Source: Ruminococcus flavefaciens
Lineage (GTDB): Bacteria; Bacillota; Clostridia; Oscillospirales; Ruminococcaceae
Reading direction: 5' to 3'
Assembly (NCBI GenBank): GCA_023667045.1
Contig: JAMPAU010000005.1
Span: forward strand, 1 to 64,000
DNA length: 64,000 nt
Within the stretch, counting starts at the first letter, position 1; each line of letters opens with the position of its first letter. Made by a program: the position numbers and the translations under genes. A model generated the notes under the pieces. That model was not told the DNA's origin, did not search any database, and was given only the letters and a program-made list of their open reading frames with translations. This document shows positions 35,176 to 44,182 of the stretch, one piece after another.

Positions 35176-36528
35176 TTATCTCTCCGCCGGATTGCTGTAA
35201 TCCGGATTTGAAAATCTTGTGTATCTTCCGTCCCATATCAGCTCGACAGTTCCGGTTTCGCCGTGACGGTTTTTAGCTACAATGCATTCGGAAATATTCT
35301 GTTTGGTGCTTTCCTTGTTGTAGTATGCGTCACGGTAGAGGAAAAGCACTATATCTGCATCTTGTTCTATAGAGCCGGATTCACGCAGGTCTGAGAGCAT
35401 GGGTCTTTTGTCGGTACGGCTTTCAACGCTTCTTGAAAGCTGTGAAAGGAGAATCACCGGTACATTTAGTTCCTTAGCCATTATTTTCAGCTGACGTGTG
35501 ATTTCTGAAACTTCTATCGCTCTGTTGTCGTAGCGTGAAGACGATGTGATAAGCTGTAGATAGTCGATAATTACAAGTCCGAGATTTTTGACACGCCTGA
35601 GCTTTGCCTTTATCTGCTGAACGGATATGCTCGCTGTGTCGTCTATATACATGGGCAGTGTGCTTAAATATCCCGCACCTGTCGCAAGGTTTACCCATTC
35701 TTCACCGCTTATGCGACCGTTACGCAGACGGTTTGAATCAACGCACGATTCAGTAGAGAGCATACGCAGGGCGAGCTGTTCGCTTGACATTTCCAGATTG
35801 AATGTAACCACATCTTTTTCTGTGCGTTTGGCGACGTTTACGGCTATATTCATTGCGAATGCAGTTTTACCCATAGCCGGACGTGCGGCAATTATAATTA
35901 GGTCTGATTTATTAAGACCCGATATAATATTATCAAGCAGTGAATAGCCTGTGCGTGCGCCTATATATTTTTCCTTGTCCGGACCGGATATTTTGCCGAG
36001 ACGGTCATAAGCCTCTGTAACTGCCTCTGAAATAGGAGTAAGCCCCTTTATTTCACGACCTTGACGTATGTCATAAATCTGCTGTTCAGCCGAATCAAGA
36101 AGAACCTGTGAATCATTTTCGCCGGAGCGTATACTTTCAATTATATTTCCGGCGACTTTTGCAAGATTCCGTATAAGGTACTTTTCAGCGACTATCCGGC
36201 AGTAGCTGGAGACATTGGCAGTAGAGGGCAGAGTATTTGCTATTTCCGCAAGATAACGCCGTCCCTCTGCTGATGACTCAAATATATTCAGCTTTTCGAT
36301 TTCATTCAGAATAGTTACAATATCGGGAGGGTGTCCGCCCGTGTACATTCTTATAATCACCGAAAATATCGCCTTGTGTTGTTCGCTGTAAAAGTAATCC
36401 GGCTTTACAGTTTCTATCACTTCCGGAATAACAGACGGATTAGCAATAACAGCACCTATTACCGACTGCTCTGCCTCTATACTGTGCGGAAGGTCACGGG
36501 AGGAGAAAAGCAGGTTGTTTTCGTCCAT
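35176..36528 (-). CDS. dnaB: Replicative DNA helicase DnaB
   Basis: 450 residues, full length. The N-terminal domain begins SIEAEQSVIGAVIANP. The RecA-like domain shows ARPAMGKTAFAMN (Walker A), FNLEMSSEQLALRMLS, and LVIIDYLQLI (Walker B). SQLSRSVESRTDKRPMLSDLR and ESGSIEQDADIV follow. It unwinds DNA at the fork as a hexamer. GGTGAT precedes the ATG. It sits directly after rplI, the classic Firmicutes order. Confidence 0.97.
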   Translation of the reverse strand: MDENNLLFSSRDLPHSIEAEQSVIGAVIANPSVIPEVIETVKPDYFYSEQHKAIFSVIIRMYTGGHPPDIVTILNEIEKLNIFESSAEGRRYLAEIANTLPSTANVSSYCRIVAEKYLIRNLAKVAGNIIESIRSGENDSQVLLDSAEQQIYDIRQGREIKGLTPISEAVTEAYDRLGKISGPDKEKYIGARTGYSLLDNIISGLNKSDLIIIAARPAMGKTAFAMNIAVNVAKRTEKDVVTFNLEMSSEQLALRMLSTESCVDSNRLRNGRISGEEWVNLATGAGYLSTLPMYIDDTASISVQQIKAKLRRVKNLGLVIIDYLQLITSSSRYDNRAIEVSEITRQLKIMAKELNVPVILLSQLSRSVESRTDKRPMLSDLRESGSIEQDADIVLFLYRDAYYNKESTKQNISECIVAKNRHGETGTVELIWDGRYTRFSNPDYSNPAER

Positions 36529-36543
36529 GAAGTATCACCGCTG

Positions 36544-36990
36544 TCAGCCTTCGTCAACTTCAATATCAATTTTTTCGGAAATACCGTTATACAGCTTTAT
36601 TACTGCACTGTAAGAGCCGAAATTCTTAATATCTGTGCTTAATGTTATCTTCTTTTTGTCTACTTCAACGCCGAGCTGTTTTTTTATAGCCTCTGCAACG
36701 TTGCCCGATGTAACAGAGCCGAAAAGTTTACCGTTAGAGCCGGCTTTTGCAGTAACAGTGATTTTCTGTCCTCTGAGTTTTTCTGCTGATTCTTTAGCTG
36801 TCTGTATTTCAACGTCAATCTTGTGCTGTGCAGAGGCTTTCTGTCCTGCGAGTTCGGACATATTCTTTGTGTTTGCCTCAACAGCTAGACCTTTCGGGAT
36901 AAGCATATTTCTTGCATATCCGTCAGCGACGTTTTTCACCTCGCCTTTTTTTCCTGAGCCTTTTACGTCCTGTAAAAAAATAACTTTCAT
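36544..36990 (-). CDS. rplI: 50S ribosomal protein bL9
   Basis: 148 residues. The N-terminal domain [20 protein letters not shown] with [14 protein letters not shown] is diagnostic, joined by a long helix to a C-terminal domain with [24 protein letters not shown] precedes the ATG. It lies between gdpP and dnaB in the same operon. Confidence 0.97.
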   Translation of the reverse strand: MKVIFLQDVKGSGKKGEVKNVADGYARNMLIPKGLAVEANTKNMSELAGQKASAQHKIDVEIQTAKESAEKLRGQKITVTAKAGSNGKLFGSVTSGNVAEAIKKQLGVEVDKKKITLSTDIKNFGSYSAVIKLYNGISEKIDIEVDEG

Positions 36991-37042
36991 TAAAAATACC
37001 GCCTTTCGTATGTGAAAAAAATATATACACCGGAAAGAATAT

Positions 37043-39019
37043 TTATGTATTGTTTCCGGAATAATCAGTTTCGTCTATAGCCGACCTAAGTCTTTCCTTA
37101 GCCTCGTCGGCTGAAATATTCTTTATCTGGGTAGCCGCCATAGTCTGATGACCGCCACCCCCGAGTTTTTCCATTATCACCTGAACATTTACCGCTCCGT
37201 ATGAGCGTGCGGAAATATTCATAGTATTGCCTGTTTTGTATATTACAAATGAAGCGTCAACTCCGGCAATGCTGAGGAGTTCGTCTGCTGCTTGAGGAGA
37301 TGCAATTCTTATGTCGTCTGATTCAAAGTCTGCCACAGCTATGGCAAATCTTCCGTATATTTCGGCAGATGAGACAATCTGTGCCTTTCTTTTGTAGAGG
37401 TCTATCGTGCCGGAAAAAAGAAGTTTTACTGCTACTGTATCTGCACCGAGTTTTTTCAGAAATGCCGCCGCCTCAAAGGTTCTTGCACCTGTTCTCATGA
37501 CAAAGTTTTTAGTATCAAGCATTATTCCGGAGAGCAGAGCGTCTGCATGACAGCTCGGAAGTTTTTCATCTGTCGGAAAATTGAAATACTGTATAACTTC
37601 CGTGACCATTTCTGAGGCTGACGAAGCATACGGTTCATGATGAAAAATAACAGCGTCGTCAATAAAGTTGGCACTTTTGCGGTGGTGGTCAATAACCACT
37701 ACTGACTTAGCCTGTGCATATAGTTCCGGAGACTCCAGCACGTCTTTGTTGTGGGTGTCTACTATTATGAGCAGGTCACGGTCAGTTATCAGAGCGAGGG
37801 CATTTTCCGGAGATATAAAAAGTTCATTGTCGGTGCGTTCTTCGGTGAGGTCGATAAGATTAGAGGCGAGATTCTTGTTGCGGTCAACGGCAATGTGAAC
37901 TTCCTTTCCGAGAAGTCTCACTGCCCCTGCCATACCGCATGAAGCCCCCACTGAATCGAGGTCGCCGAACCTGTGACCCATAAGAAATACCTTGTCCGAA
38001 TTTATTATAATATCCTGTAGGGCATTGGCGAGAATACGTGTTTTAGCACGTGATTTTTTTTCCATGCCCTGCGAAACACCGCCGAAAAACTTGTAGCCGT
38101 TTTCTGTTTTTAGTACAGCTTGGTCACCGCCACGTCCGAGAGCCATATCAAGACACTGCTTGGCGATTTTTTCACTTTCGGCGAGAGATTCAGCACCTTG
38201 TCCCACGCCTATTGAAAAGGTAAGGGGGTATTTTCCGGCGATTTTTATATTTCTTGCCGAATCAAGTATGCTGAATTTTCCGGATATTATCTCATCGAGA
38301 TGTCTGTTTTCTATTACCGCATAGAAAGTATTTGAACCGCTTTTACGCACAAATCCGTTAGTACTGCTCATGAAGTTTTCAATCAGCTTTTCCACCTCAA
38401 CAGAAGCCTGCGACTTTTCGCTTTCTTTGGCATTCTGTAGAATTTCATCATAATTGTCAACTGTTATAACTACTACATTCGGGTGTGTTTCGTCAAATTT
38501 TCTTTTAAGTGAGGTATAGTCTGTTTCGTCATGAAAGCAGAGTATATAAAGAGAAACGTCGCTCCCTGCATATTTATCTGACGTTACACGGTATGTACTG
38601 CCGTTGAGTATGCACACACCCATACCGGCTGAAATAATGCTGTCGAGGTTTATGTCTGCCAGACTTCCGGTATCAGTGCCGTAAAGCTTATTGCCGTCGC
38701 TTATTTTTTCAGTAAATGATGTATTGCACCATATAAGCTTTTTTTCGCTGTCTACAACGGCGACAGGCTCTGTCACTGAGTTTACATATTCAGCTACTGA
38801 ATTTTCGAGGTGCTTATTCATCTTTGAGATGTGCCGGACAGTATTTCCGGCAAAGAAAAGCATTTCAGTTATACACAGCAATGCAGTAAGGGCAGAAAGT
38901 ATAAGGCAGACTATTCCCATAGCAGAATCATGACTGCTTAAAAGCAGTGCAGAAACTATCGCATCTGCAACAAGCAGGACAAGCAGAATCAATGAAACTG
39001 CCGGAAATTTCTTTTTCAA
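37043..39019 (-). CDS. gdpP: Cyclic-di-AMP phosphodiesterase GdpP
   Basis: 658 residues. Two membrane segments at the N-terminus, a PAS-like region, a degenerate GGDEF domain, then DHH and DHHA1 domains. The DHH part shows [23 protein letters not shown] and VVIDHHRKS, and the DHHA1 part [12 protein letters not shown]. It hydrolyses c-di-AMP, the messenger controlling potassium, turgor and wall balance. The TTG at 39019 has AAGGAG eight bases upstream. The open frame continues to 39043, but that start would place the ribosome site inside the gene. Confidence 0.95.
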   Translation of the reverse strand: MKKKFPAVSLILLVLLVADAIVSALLLSSHDSAMGIVCLILSALTALLCITEMLFFAGNTVRHISKMNKHLENSVAEYVNSVTEPVAVVDSEKKLIWCNTSFTEKISDGNKLYGTDTGSLADINLDSIISAGMGVCILNGSTYRVTSDKYAGSDVSLYILCFHDETDYTSLKRKFDETHPNVVVITVDNYDEILQNAKESEKSQASVEVEKLIENFMSSTNGFVRKSGSNTFYAVIENRHLDEIISGKFSILDSARNIKIAGKYPLTFSIGVGQGAESLAESEKIAKQCLDMALGRGGDQAVLKTENGYKFFGGVSQGMEKKSRAKTRILANALQDIIINSDKVFLMGHRFGDLDSVGASCGMAGAVRLLGKEVHIAVDRNKNLASNLIDLTEERTDNELFISPENALALITDRDLLIIVDTHNKDVLESPELYAQAKSVVVIDHHRKSANFIDDAVIFHHEPYASSASEMVTEVIQYFNFPTDEKLPSCHADALLSGIMLDTKNFVMRTGARTFEAAAFLKKLGADTVAVKLLFSGTIDLYKRKAQIVSSAEIYGRFAIAVADFESDDIRIASPQAADELLSIAGVDASFVIYKTGNTMNISARSYGAVNVQVIMEKLGGGGHQTMAATQIKNISADEAKERLRSAIDETDYSGNNT

Positions 39020-39044
39020 AATTACAGCTCCTTTCGGAAACAAA

Positions 39045-40862
39045 TCAGATTTCCATAATAATCGGTAGTATCATGGGACTGCGTTTGGTTTTTTCGTAAA
39101 TGAAGTCTGAAAGATTGTCACGCATTTTATTTTTAAGGAAATTCCATTCTCTCAGCTCTGCATAAGAGCAGTTTTTAAGAGTATTGGTGAGACATTTTTT
39201 AGCTTCTGTCATCAGTTCTTCCGATTCTCTCACATAAACGAATCCCCTTGAAATTATATCCGGTCCTGCGGAAATTTTATTTGTACTGCGTTCAAGACCT
39301 ATTACTACAATAATTATGCCGTCCTGAGCGAGATGTTTTCTGTCACGGAGTACTATAGAGCCTACATCGCCCACGCCGAGACCGTCCACAAGAGTGCGTC
39401 CAGCCGGAACTTGTGATACTATGCTCATTCTGTTGCCGTCCGTCTCGATAACGTTTCCTATGCTTGCTATGAATATATTTTCTTTCGGCACGCCCATCTG
39501 CAAAGCAAGGTCGCTGTGTTTTTTGAGGTGCTTGTATTCGCCGTGTATGGGAATGAAGAACTTCGGCTTTGTGAGTGCAAGCATAAGCTTGAGTTCTTCT
39601 TGACAGGCGTGACCGGAAACGTGTACTTCATACATAGCCTCATATACTACCTCAGCACCGGATTTCATGAGTTCGTTGACTACCTTTGTCACGTATTTTT
39701 CATTGCCTGGAATGGGAGTAGCAGAAATAATAATGAAGTCCATAGGCGTGATAACAACTTTTTTGTGGTCGTTCATAGCCATTCGGGTAAGTGCTGACAT
39801 AGGCTCGCCTTGACTGCCTGTTGTGATAAGAACTATATCCTCGCTGTTGTAATCGTCCATAAGTTCTATATCAATTATTATGCCATTCGGGACATCAAGG
39901 TAGCCAAGTTCTGTGGCAGTGGCTATAACGTTTACCATGCTTCTGCCGAACACCGCCACCTTACGACCGTACTTCACGGCACAGTTTATAATCTGCTGAA
40001 CTCTGTGTATATTAGACGAGAATGTAGCTATTATAATTCTCTTGCCCTCAGCCTTGCGGAAAAGCTTGTCGAAAGATTCGCCGACAGTTTTTTCAGAGTG
40101 CGTATATCCGGGTCTTTCAGCGTTGGTGGATTCCGACATGAGAGCAAGCACGCCCTTGTTGCCGAGTTCGCCGAAACGTGCAAGGTCTATGATTTTTCCG
40201 TCTATTGGGGTGTAGTCTACCTTAAAGTCTCCGGTATGAACTATTACGCCGGCAGGAGTATGAATAGCCATTCCGACAGAATCCGGAATAGAGTGATTAA
40301 CCTTTATGAACTCAACAGCCATACAGCCCATTTTTACGGTCTTGCGTGGCTCTACCACATTCAGCTTTACTTTTCCGTAAAGTCCCTGCTCCTTTAGCTT
40401 TCCCTCTATAAGACCTATTGTAAGGCGTGTAGCATAGACAGGCACGTTTACTTTTTTGAGCAGGTATGCAAGACCGCCGATGTGGTCTTCATGACCGTGA
40501 GTGATAACAACTCCTCTTATCTTGTCTCTGTTTCTTTCAACGTATGCGAAATCCGGAATAACAATATCAACGCCGGGCATATCGGAATCCGGAAACGACA
40601 GACCGCAGTCAAGGATAAACATATCATTGGAGCATTCAAAGACGGTCATATTTTTTCCGATTTCATTGAGACCGCCCAATGGAATAATTTTCACAGCAGC
40701 TCTTTTGTTTTCCTTTGGCTGACTGCTGTAAGTTCTGTGTCTTTTTTCTGCCGGAGTTTCAGAGTATTCCTGTGCCGGAGTTCTTTTTTTGTAGTAGCGT
40801 TTCTGATACGTTCCTTTTGCATACGGCTGTCTTGGCTTTGGTGATTTTTCTTTTTCGTTCAC
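39045..40862 (-). CDS. Ribonuclease J
   Basis: 605 residues. A metallo-beta-lactamase/beta-CASP RNase with 5'-exonuclease and endonuclease activity. The metal motif THGHEDHIGG is at 121-130, preceded by PLGGLNEIGKNM and followed by HTGDFKVDYTPIDG and ATFSSNIHRVQQ. The C-terminal region (RGFVYVRESEEL) is typical. A basic, Tyr-rich N-terminal extension of about 50 residues (QPYAKGTYQKRYYKKRTPAQ) is longer than in Bacillus RNase J1 and may bind RNA or the ribosome. The start is GTG 40862 after GAGG. A frame opening at 41150 runs through the promoter and leader and is rejected. Confidence 0.93.
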   Translation of the reverse strand: MNEKEKSPKPRQPYAKGTYQKRYYKKRTPAQEYSETPAEKRHRTYSSQPKENKRAAVKIIPLGGLNEIGKNMTVFECSNDMFILDCGLSFPDSDMPGVDIVIPDFAYVERNRDKIRGVVITHGHEDHIGGLAYLLKKVNVPVYATRLTIGLIEGKLKEQGLYGKVKLNVVEPRKTVKMGCMAVEFIKVNHSIPDSVGMAIHTPAGVIVHTGDFKVDYTPIDGKIIDLARFGELGNKGVLALMSESTNAERPGYTHSEKTVGESFDKLFRKAEGKRIIIATFSSNIHRVQQIINCAVKYGRKVAVFGRSMVNVIATATELGYLDVPNGIIIDIELMDDYNSEDIVLITTGSQGEPMSALTRMAMNDHKKVVITPMDFIIISATPIPGNEKYVTKVVNELMKSGAEVVYEAMYEVHVSGHACQEELKLMLALTKPKFFIPIHGEYKHLKKHSDLALQMGVPKENIFIASIGNVIETDGNRMSIVSQVPAGRTLVDGLGVGDVGSIVLRDRKHLAQDGIIIVVIGLERSTNKISAGPDIISRGFVYVRESEELMTEAKKCLTNTLKNCSYAELREWNFLKNKMRDNLSDFIYEKTKRSPMILPIIMEI

Positions 40863-41115
40863 TATATTACCTCGCTTTCTGGTAAATGGGGGTTGGGGTG
40901 TATGTTTTCCGGAAAGATGATAAGACGGATACCCGAAAGTATCAGGCAATTTAAAAATTTCATTTAATAAATAGTTCTGAATTTTCAGCAGGTCTGAACG
41001 CTTACAGTGACTTATATTCCGGAATTTAAGATATTTAACGGCATAGAATCTGCCGGTAAAGACGTTAAGTAAAGACTTCCGGCAGACAGCCGGAAGCGGT
41101 ATCAATATACTTATA
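40863..41115 (-). other. Long leader of the RNase J operon
   Basis: About 245 bases lie between the predicted transcript start (near 41109) and the GTG of the RNase J gene. No gene is supported here. The leader opens with a perfect hairpin (41076-41096). The rest is AT-rich with CCGGAA-type words. RNase J and E are known to control their own mRNAs in some bacteria, so a regulatory leader is plausible but unproven. Confidence 0.55.
41076..41096 (-). other. Perfect hairpin at the 5' end of the RNase J leader
   Basis: CTTCCGGC (41076-41083) and GCCGGAAG (41089-41096) form eight perfect pairs around a five-base loop. It begins about 13 bases into the predicted transcript and has no following T-tract, so it is not a terminator. 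A stem near the 5' end would shield the mRNA from 5' exonuclease attack. Confidence 0.7.
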
Positions 41116-41144
41116 ATTATACAAAAATATACGACCCGTGTCAA
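41116..41144 (-). promoter_or_regulatory. Consensus sigma-A promoter of the rnj-gdpP-rplI-dnaB-tilS-ftsH operon
   Basis: On the minus strand, TTGACA (41144-41139) and TATAAT (41121-41116) with exactly 17 bases between. Both boxes match consensus fully, one of the strongest promoters in the window. Confidence 0.92.
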
Positions 41145-41204
41145 TAGCAAACAATAAACTTTTGCAGATTGACTAATATTTTTTCCAGCTGACAGAAAAA
41201 ACTA

Positions 41205-42308
41205 TCATGCGTTGCGGTGAGAGCCTATACGGCGGATTTTTTCGCTCCAGTCTGAACATATTTCAGAGGCAGTTTCAGAGGAATAAGCCTGTGCAAGCAG
41301 AGTTATACGGTTTTTTCCGCTTTGCGAGATTATTATTCTTCCGTCGTTTTCGAGTATGGTTTTTCCGCAGGGAATATTTTCAATGCTGTCTATTGAGATT
41401 TCACGCTTGGCGACGGCGAGGTGTGGCAGTGACTTTACGTTTTTTATAAATTCCTCTCTGTTGTCGGCAAGATGTATGCACATATACAGGGGATCGGTAA
41501 GAAAACGCTGTTTCGGGACTTCTGCCGGAATCTGTCTTTCCGGTGAAAAGCGTATGAGTTTGAGGGGGCTGTCTTTGCCGAGAAAGTCAACTGCATAGTG
41601 GAAGTTTTCGGGCAGATATACAGCCTGTCCCCTTACTGAGAGTTTGAGTGCATATGCAAGCATGAGTTTTTCATAGGAGATAAAGCCAGCCTGTGAGGAA
41701 TAGGCATTCACACGTCTGCCGTCGTCGGAAATCTGAAATACAAGTGAATCGTCCTCTCCGGAAAAAAACTCAAGCCACAGCGAACGTACAGAGCGGTTGC
41801 CACAGCTTATTCCGGCAGGAATGGAAGAACCAGTACCGCTGAAAGTGTCGGCAAGATTATTTATATATATTTCCTTGAAAGACGTTGAAGACGTGATTTT
41901 TCCGCACTTTCCGGAAATCTCCGCTGGCGTGGCTTTCATGATGTCCGTAAGAATATCTGAAGATACTGGAAAACCGTATGCATTGAAAAAGGATATTTTA
42001 ATACAGCCGTCACCGCTTATGAAGATACCGCAGTCCGCCGACAGCAGAGGAAGCCCGAACAGAAAAGAGGGCAGGTCGGTATTTTCGCAGACGTATACAT
42101 CACGACCGCATTCTGAAAGTCCACAGCACATGGCATAGAGAATATGCATATTCCTAAATCCGTCACAGCCTATGCTGAATCTTCTGAAAAAGCGTGAGAC
42201 AGCTCTGCCGAGTTCAGCGGTTTCGGCAGAACCTATGTTTTTATTCGGGAGAGACTCGCAGTAGCCGTCCCGAAAACTGAAATATTTGTTTTCACCTGTA
42301 TAACCCAT
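41205..42308 (-). CDS. Degenerate phosphohexomutase-like protein
   Basis: 367 residues, shorter than the usual 450. The order of phosphohexomutase motifs is kept, but the catalytic ones are altered. FSIGCDGFRN stands for the GRDxR region. GIFISGDGC (94-102) stands for GIMITASHNP, so the catalytic Ser is Asp100. QISDDGRRV (192-200) stands for the metal loop DGDGDR, with only one Asp in register. DGRIIISQSGKNR stands for the domain IV RPSGTEP loop. It may be a binding or regulatory pseudo-enzyme. AAGGAG precedes the ATG. It shares orientation with the AGCS symporter upstream. Confidence 0.6.
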   Translation of the reverse strand: MGYTGENKYFSFRDGYCESLPNKNIGSAETAELGRAVSRFFRRFSIGCDGFRNMHILYAMCCGLSECGRDVYVCENTDLPSFLFGLPLLSADCGIFISGDGCIKISFFNAYGFPVSSDILTDIMKATPAEISGKCGKITSSTSFKEIYINNLADTFSGTGSSIPAGISCGNRSVRSLWLEFFSGEDDSLVFQISDDGRRVNAYSSQAGFISYEKLMLAYALKLSVRGQAVYLPENFHYAVDFLGKDSPLKLIRFSPERQIPAEVPKQRFLTDPLYMCIHLADNREEFIKNVKSLPHLAVAKREISIDSIENIPCGKTILENDGRIIISQSGKNRITLLAQAYSSETASEICSDWSEKIRRIGSHRNA

Positions 42309-42379
42309 AAATATATCACTCCTTTGATTTTTCCTTTAAGTCAAGGGTCAATATTATTTATTGACGTAAAATATCCGGA

Positions 42380-43615
42380 TTATTCTTTTTTTACTTTATT
42401 CATGAGCAGGATAAGCCCGACGAGGTTCGGAAAAGCCATAAGACCGTTGAAAATATCCGATAAAGTCCATACGGTTTTCATGGTCATGACAGCACCCATA
42501 GAGGCAAGAAATGAAAATACTATACAGAATATTCTACAGCCTTTTCCGCCCGAAAGATACCGGAAAGCCGTTTCACCGCAGTAATACCACCCTATAATAG
42601 TACAGAATGCAAACACAGCCATTGACAGTGCAAGAAAAGGCAGTGCGGACTTTCCCATGACGGCAGTAAAAGCAGTCTGCACCGTGAAATCTTCCGTTGC
42701 ACACAGCACAGTAAGGGCGGTAAGCGTACAGCATATTACCGTATCAAAAAAGACCTCCGCCATGCTCCACATACCCTGTATTTCGGGATTGCCGTTTTCT
42801 GCTGAACTGTGCAGTATGGGAGAACTTCCCAGACCTGCTTCATTTGAAAATATCCCACGCCTTATTCCCGTTGATACTGCCCTTGATACAGTATATCCGG
42901 AAATCCCCCCTGCAAACTGTCTTATTCCGAGTGCTTGCCCGAATATTTCGGCGAATGCATGGGGGATATTTTTACGGAAGACAAAAAGTACCACTATACA
43001 ACCTGTCATATACGCCAAAGAAACTGCCGGAAGCAAAAGCTGTGCGGTTTTGCCGATTCTGTCTGCACCACCGCTTGTCACAAGGAAAATCAGCACAAAT
43101 ACACTTACGGCAACCACAAACCTGTTTATATGTCCGCAAGATTCGAGACTTTCAGCGAAAGTATTAACCTGTACCATACCGCCCATACCTATGCAAGCCG
43201 TTATGCAGAATACCGCAAGCACTCCAGCAAGCACCGGACTGCCTAGCCCTTTGGCGAGGTATGCCATAGAGCCTTTTACTTCCTTTGTGCTGTATATCGC
43301 TGAAAGACTGTTTTCGGCATATACAAGAGCCATTCCGAAAAAAGCAGATACCCACATCCAGAATACAGCACCTGCTCCGCCGACCGCCACAGCAGAGGCA
43401 ACCCCTGTTATATTGCCTGTTCCCATAGCCGTGCCGAGCGACATACACACTGTCCGGAACTGTTTTTTATCCGGCGGATTCTTTATGAAAAAAGGAACAA
43501 TCCGGAACTGTATAAATTTCAGCCTTACAGTGTATATAACCCCTGTGGCTGTCAGCAGAAAGATAAGTCCTGCACCCCATACATGAGAGTTGATTTTTTC
43601 AAGAAAATCCGTCAT
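42380..43615 (-). CDS. Sodium:alanine symporter (AGCS family)
   Basis: 411 residues, about ten membrane segments. The family signature GTAMGTGNITGVASAVAVGG and AGAVFWMWVSAFFGMAL is clear, with GIRRGIFSNEAGLGSSP further on. AGCS carriers import alanine or glycine with sodium. GGAGG precedes the ATG at 43615. An in-frame start at 43645 is rejected. The length is slightly under the usual 450 residues owing to a short C-terminus. Confidence 0.93.
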   Translation of the reverse strand: MTDFLEKINSHVWGAGLIFLLTATGVIYTVRLKFIQFRIVPFFIKNPPDKKQFRTVCMSLGTAMGTGNITGVASAVAVGGAGAVFWMWVSAFFGMALVYAENSLSAIYSTKEVKGSMAYLAKGLGSPVLAGVLAVFCITACIGMGGMVQVNTFAESLESCGHINRFVVAVSVFVLIFLVTSGGADRIGKTAQLLLPAVSLAYMTGCIVVLFVFRKNIPHAFAEIFGQALGIRQFAGGISGYTVSRAVSTGIRRGIFSNEAGLGSSPILHSSAENGNPEIQGMWSMAEVFFDTVICCTLTALTVLCATEDFTVQTAFTAVMGKSALPFLALSMAVFAFCTIIGWYYCGETAFRYLSGGKGCRIFCIVFSFLASMGAVMTMKTVWTLSDIFNGLMAFPNLVGLILLMNKVKKE

Positions 43616-43664
43616 AATATTGTACCTCCCGAAAATATTCACCATATAATTTTATAAAAAACGG

Positions 43665-43693
43665 TATACAGTAAAGGATATTTATGGTATAAT
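43665..43693 (+). promoter_or_regulatory. Promoter for the YdbS/YdbT-like pair
   Basis: TATACA (43665-43670) and TATAAT (43688-43693), 17-base spacer. The -35 box matches four of six consensus bases. It faces away from the AGCS gene. Confidence 0.6.
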
Positions 43694-43723
43694 AAAAATA
43701 TAACTTTTTTTAAGGGAGGGTAT

Positions 43724-44182
43724 ATGAAAAATTATTCACCGGACAAAAGCTGTCTGATTACTTTAAGAATACTGATAACCTTAATATCACTGATACTTAT
43801 TCTGGCAGTAAACTATTTCATTACTGTTAAAATACTTATTATACTTATAAGTACCATAATAGGAGCAGGGGCTTTTTTTCTTATGTTTGCGTATTTTCCG
43901 CTGTTCCTTAAATCTATACATTACACTGTAACAGATACCGAAATAATCAAGTCAAGCGGTGTCATAATGAGAATGCACCAGTCCGTGCATTATTCTTCTG
44001 TGCAGTACGTGAACGTCATAACAACGCCCTTTTCACAGTATACCGGACTTAACTTCATAATATTCTTTGTATATGGCGGTCAGCTCAGACTTCTTTTTCT
44101 GAACCACTCCGACGCAAAGGAAATACTCGAAAAGGTAAAAAGGAAAGGAGAATCAGAAAATTGTACCACGAACACCCACTGA
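43724..44182 (+). CDS. Small membrane protein with bacterial PH domain (YdbS-like)
   Basis: 152 residues. Two membrane segments (about 12-34 and 36-58) are followed by a bPH2/DUF304 domain (HYTVTDTEIIKSSGVIMRMHQSV-type run, HYSSVQYVNVITTPFSQYTG). In Bacillus the YdbS/YdbT pair works together in envelope stress resistance. GGGAGGG precedes the ATG. The next gene starts inside its 3' end. Confidence 0.85.
   Translation: MKNYSPDKSCLITLRILITLISLILILAVNYFITVKILIILISTIIGAGAFFLMFAYFPLFLKSIHYTVTDTEIIKSSGVIMRMHQSVHYSSVQYVNVITTPFSQYTGLNFIIFFVYGGQLRLLFLNHSDAKEILEKVKRKGESENCTTNTH

Noticed and set aside
39810-40397. 195-codon plus-strand frame opposite RNase J
   Set aside because: Shadow of the RNase J reading frame; Tyr/His/Cys-rich composition typical of antisense frames.
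40863-41150. N-terminal extension of RNase J by 96 residues
   Set aside because: It would run through the operon promoter and leader hairpin; the GTG at 40862 has a proper ribosome site and starts a family-like protein.
42347-42365. Palindrome GTCAAT/ATTGAC between the AGCS gene and the phosphohexomutase-like gene
   Set aside because: Only six-base arms in AT-rich DNA and no clear promoter beside it; could be chance.
42657-43586. 309-codon open frame on the plus strand opposite the AGCS symporter gene
   Set aside because: It is the mirror of a well-recognised membrane protein, is rich in Pro, Thr and Ser as expected for an antisense frame, and has no ribosome site.
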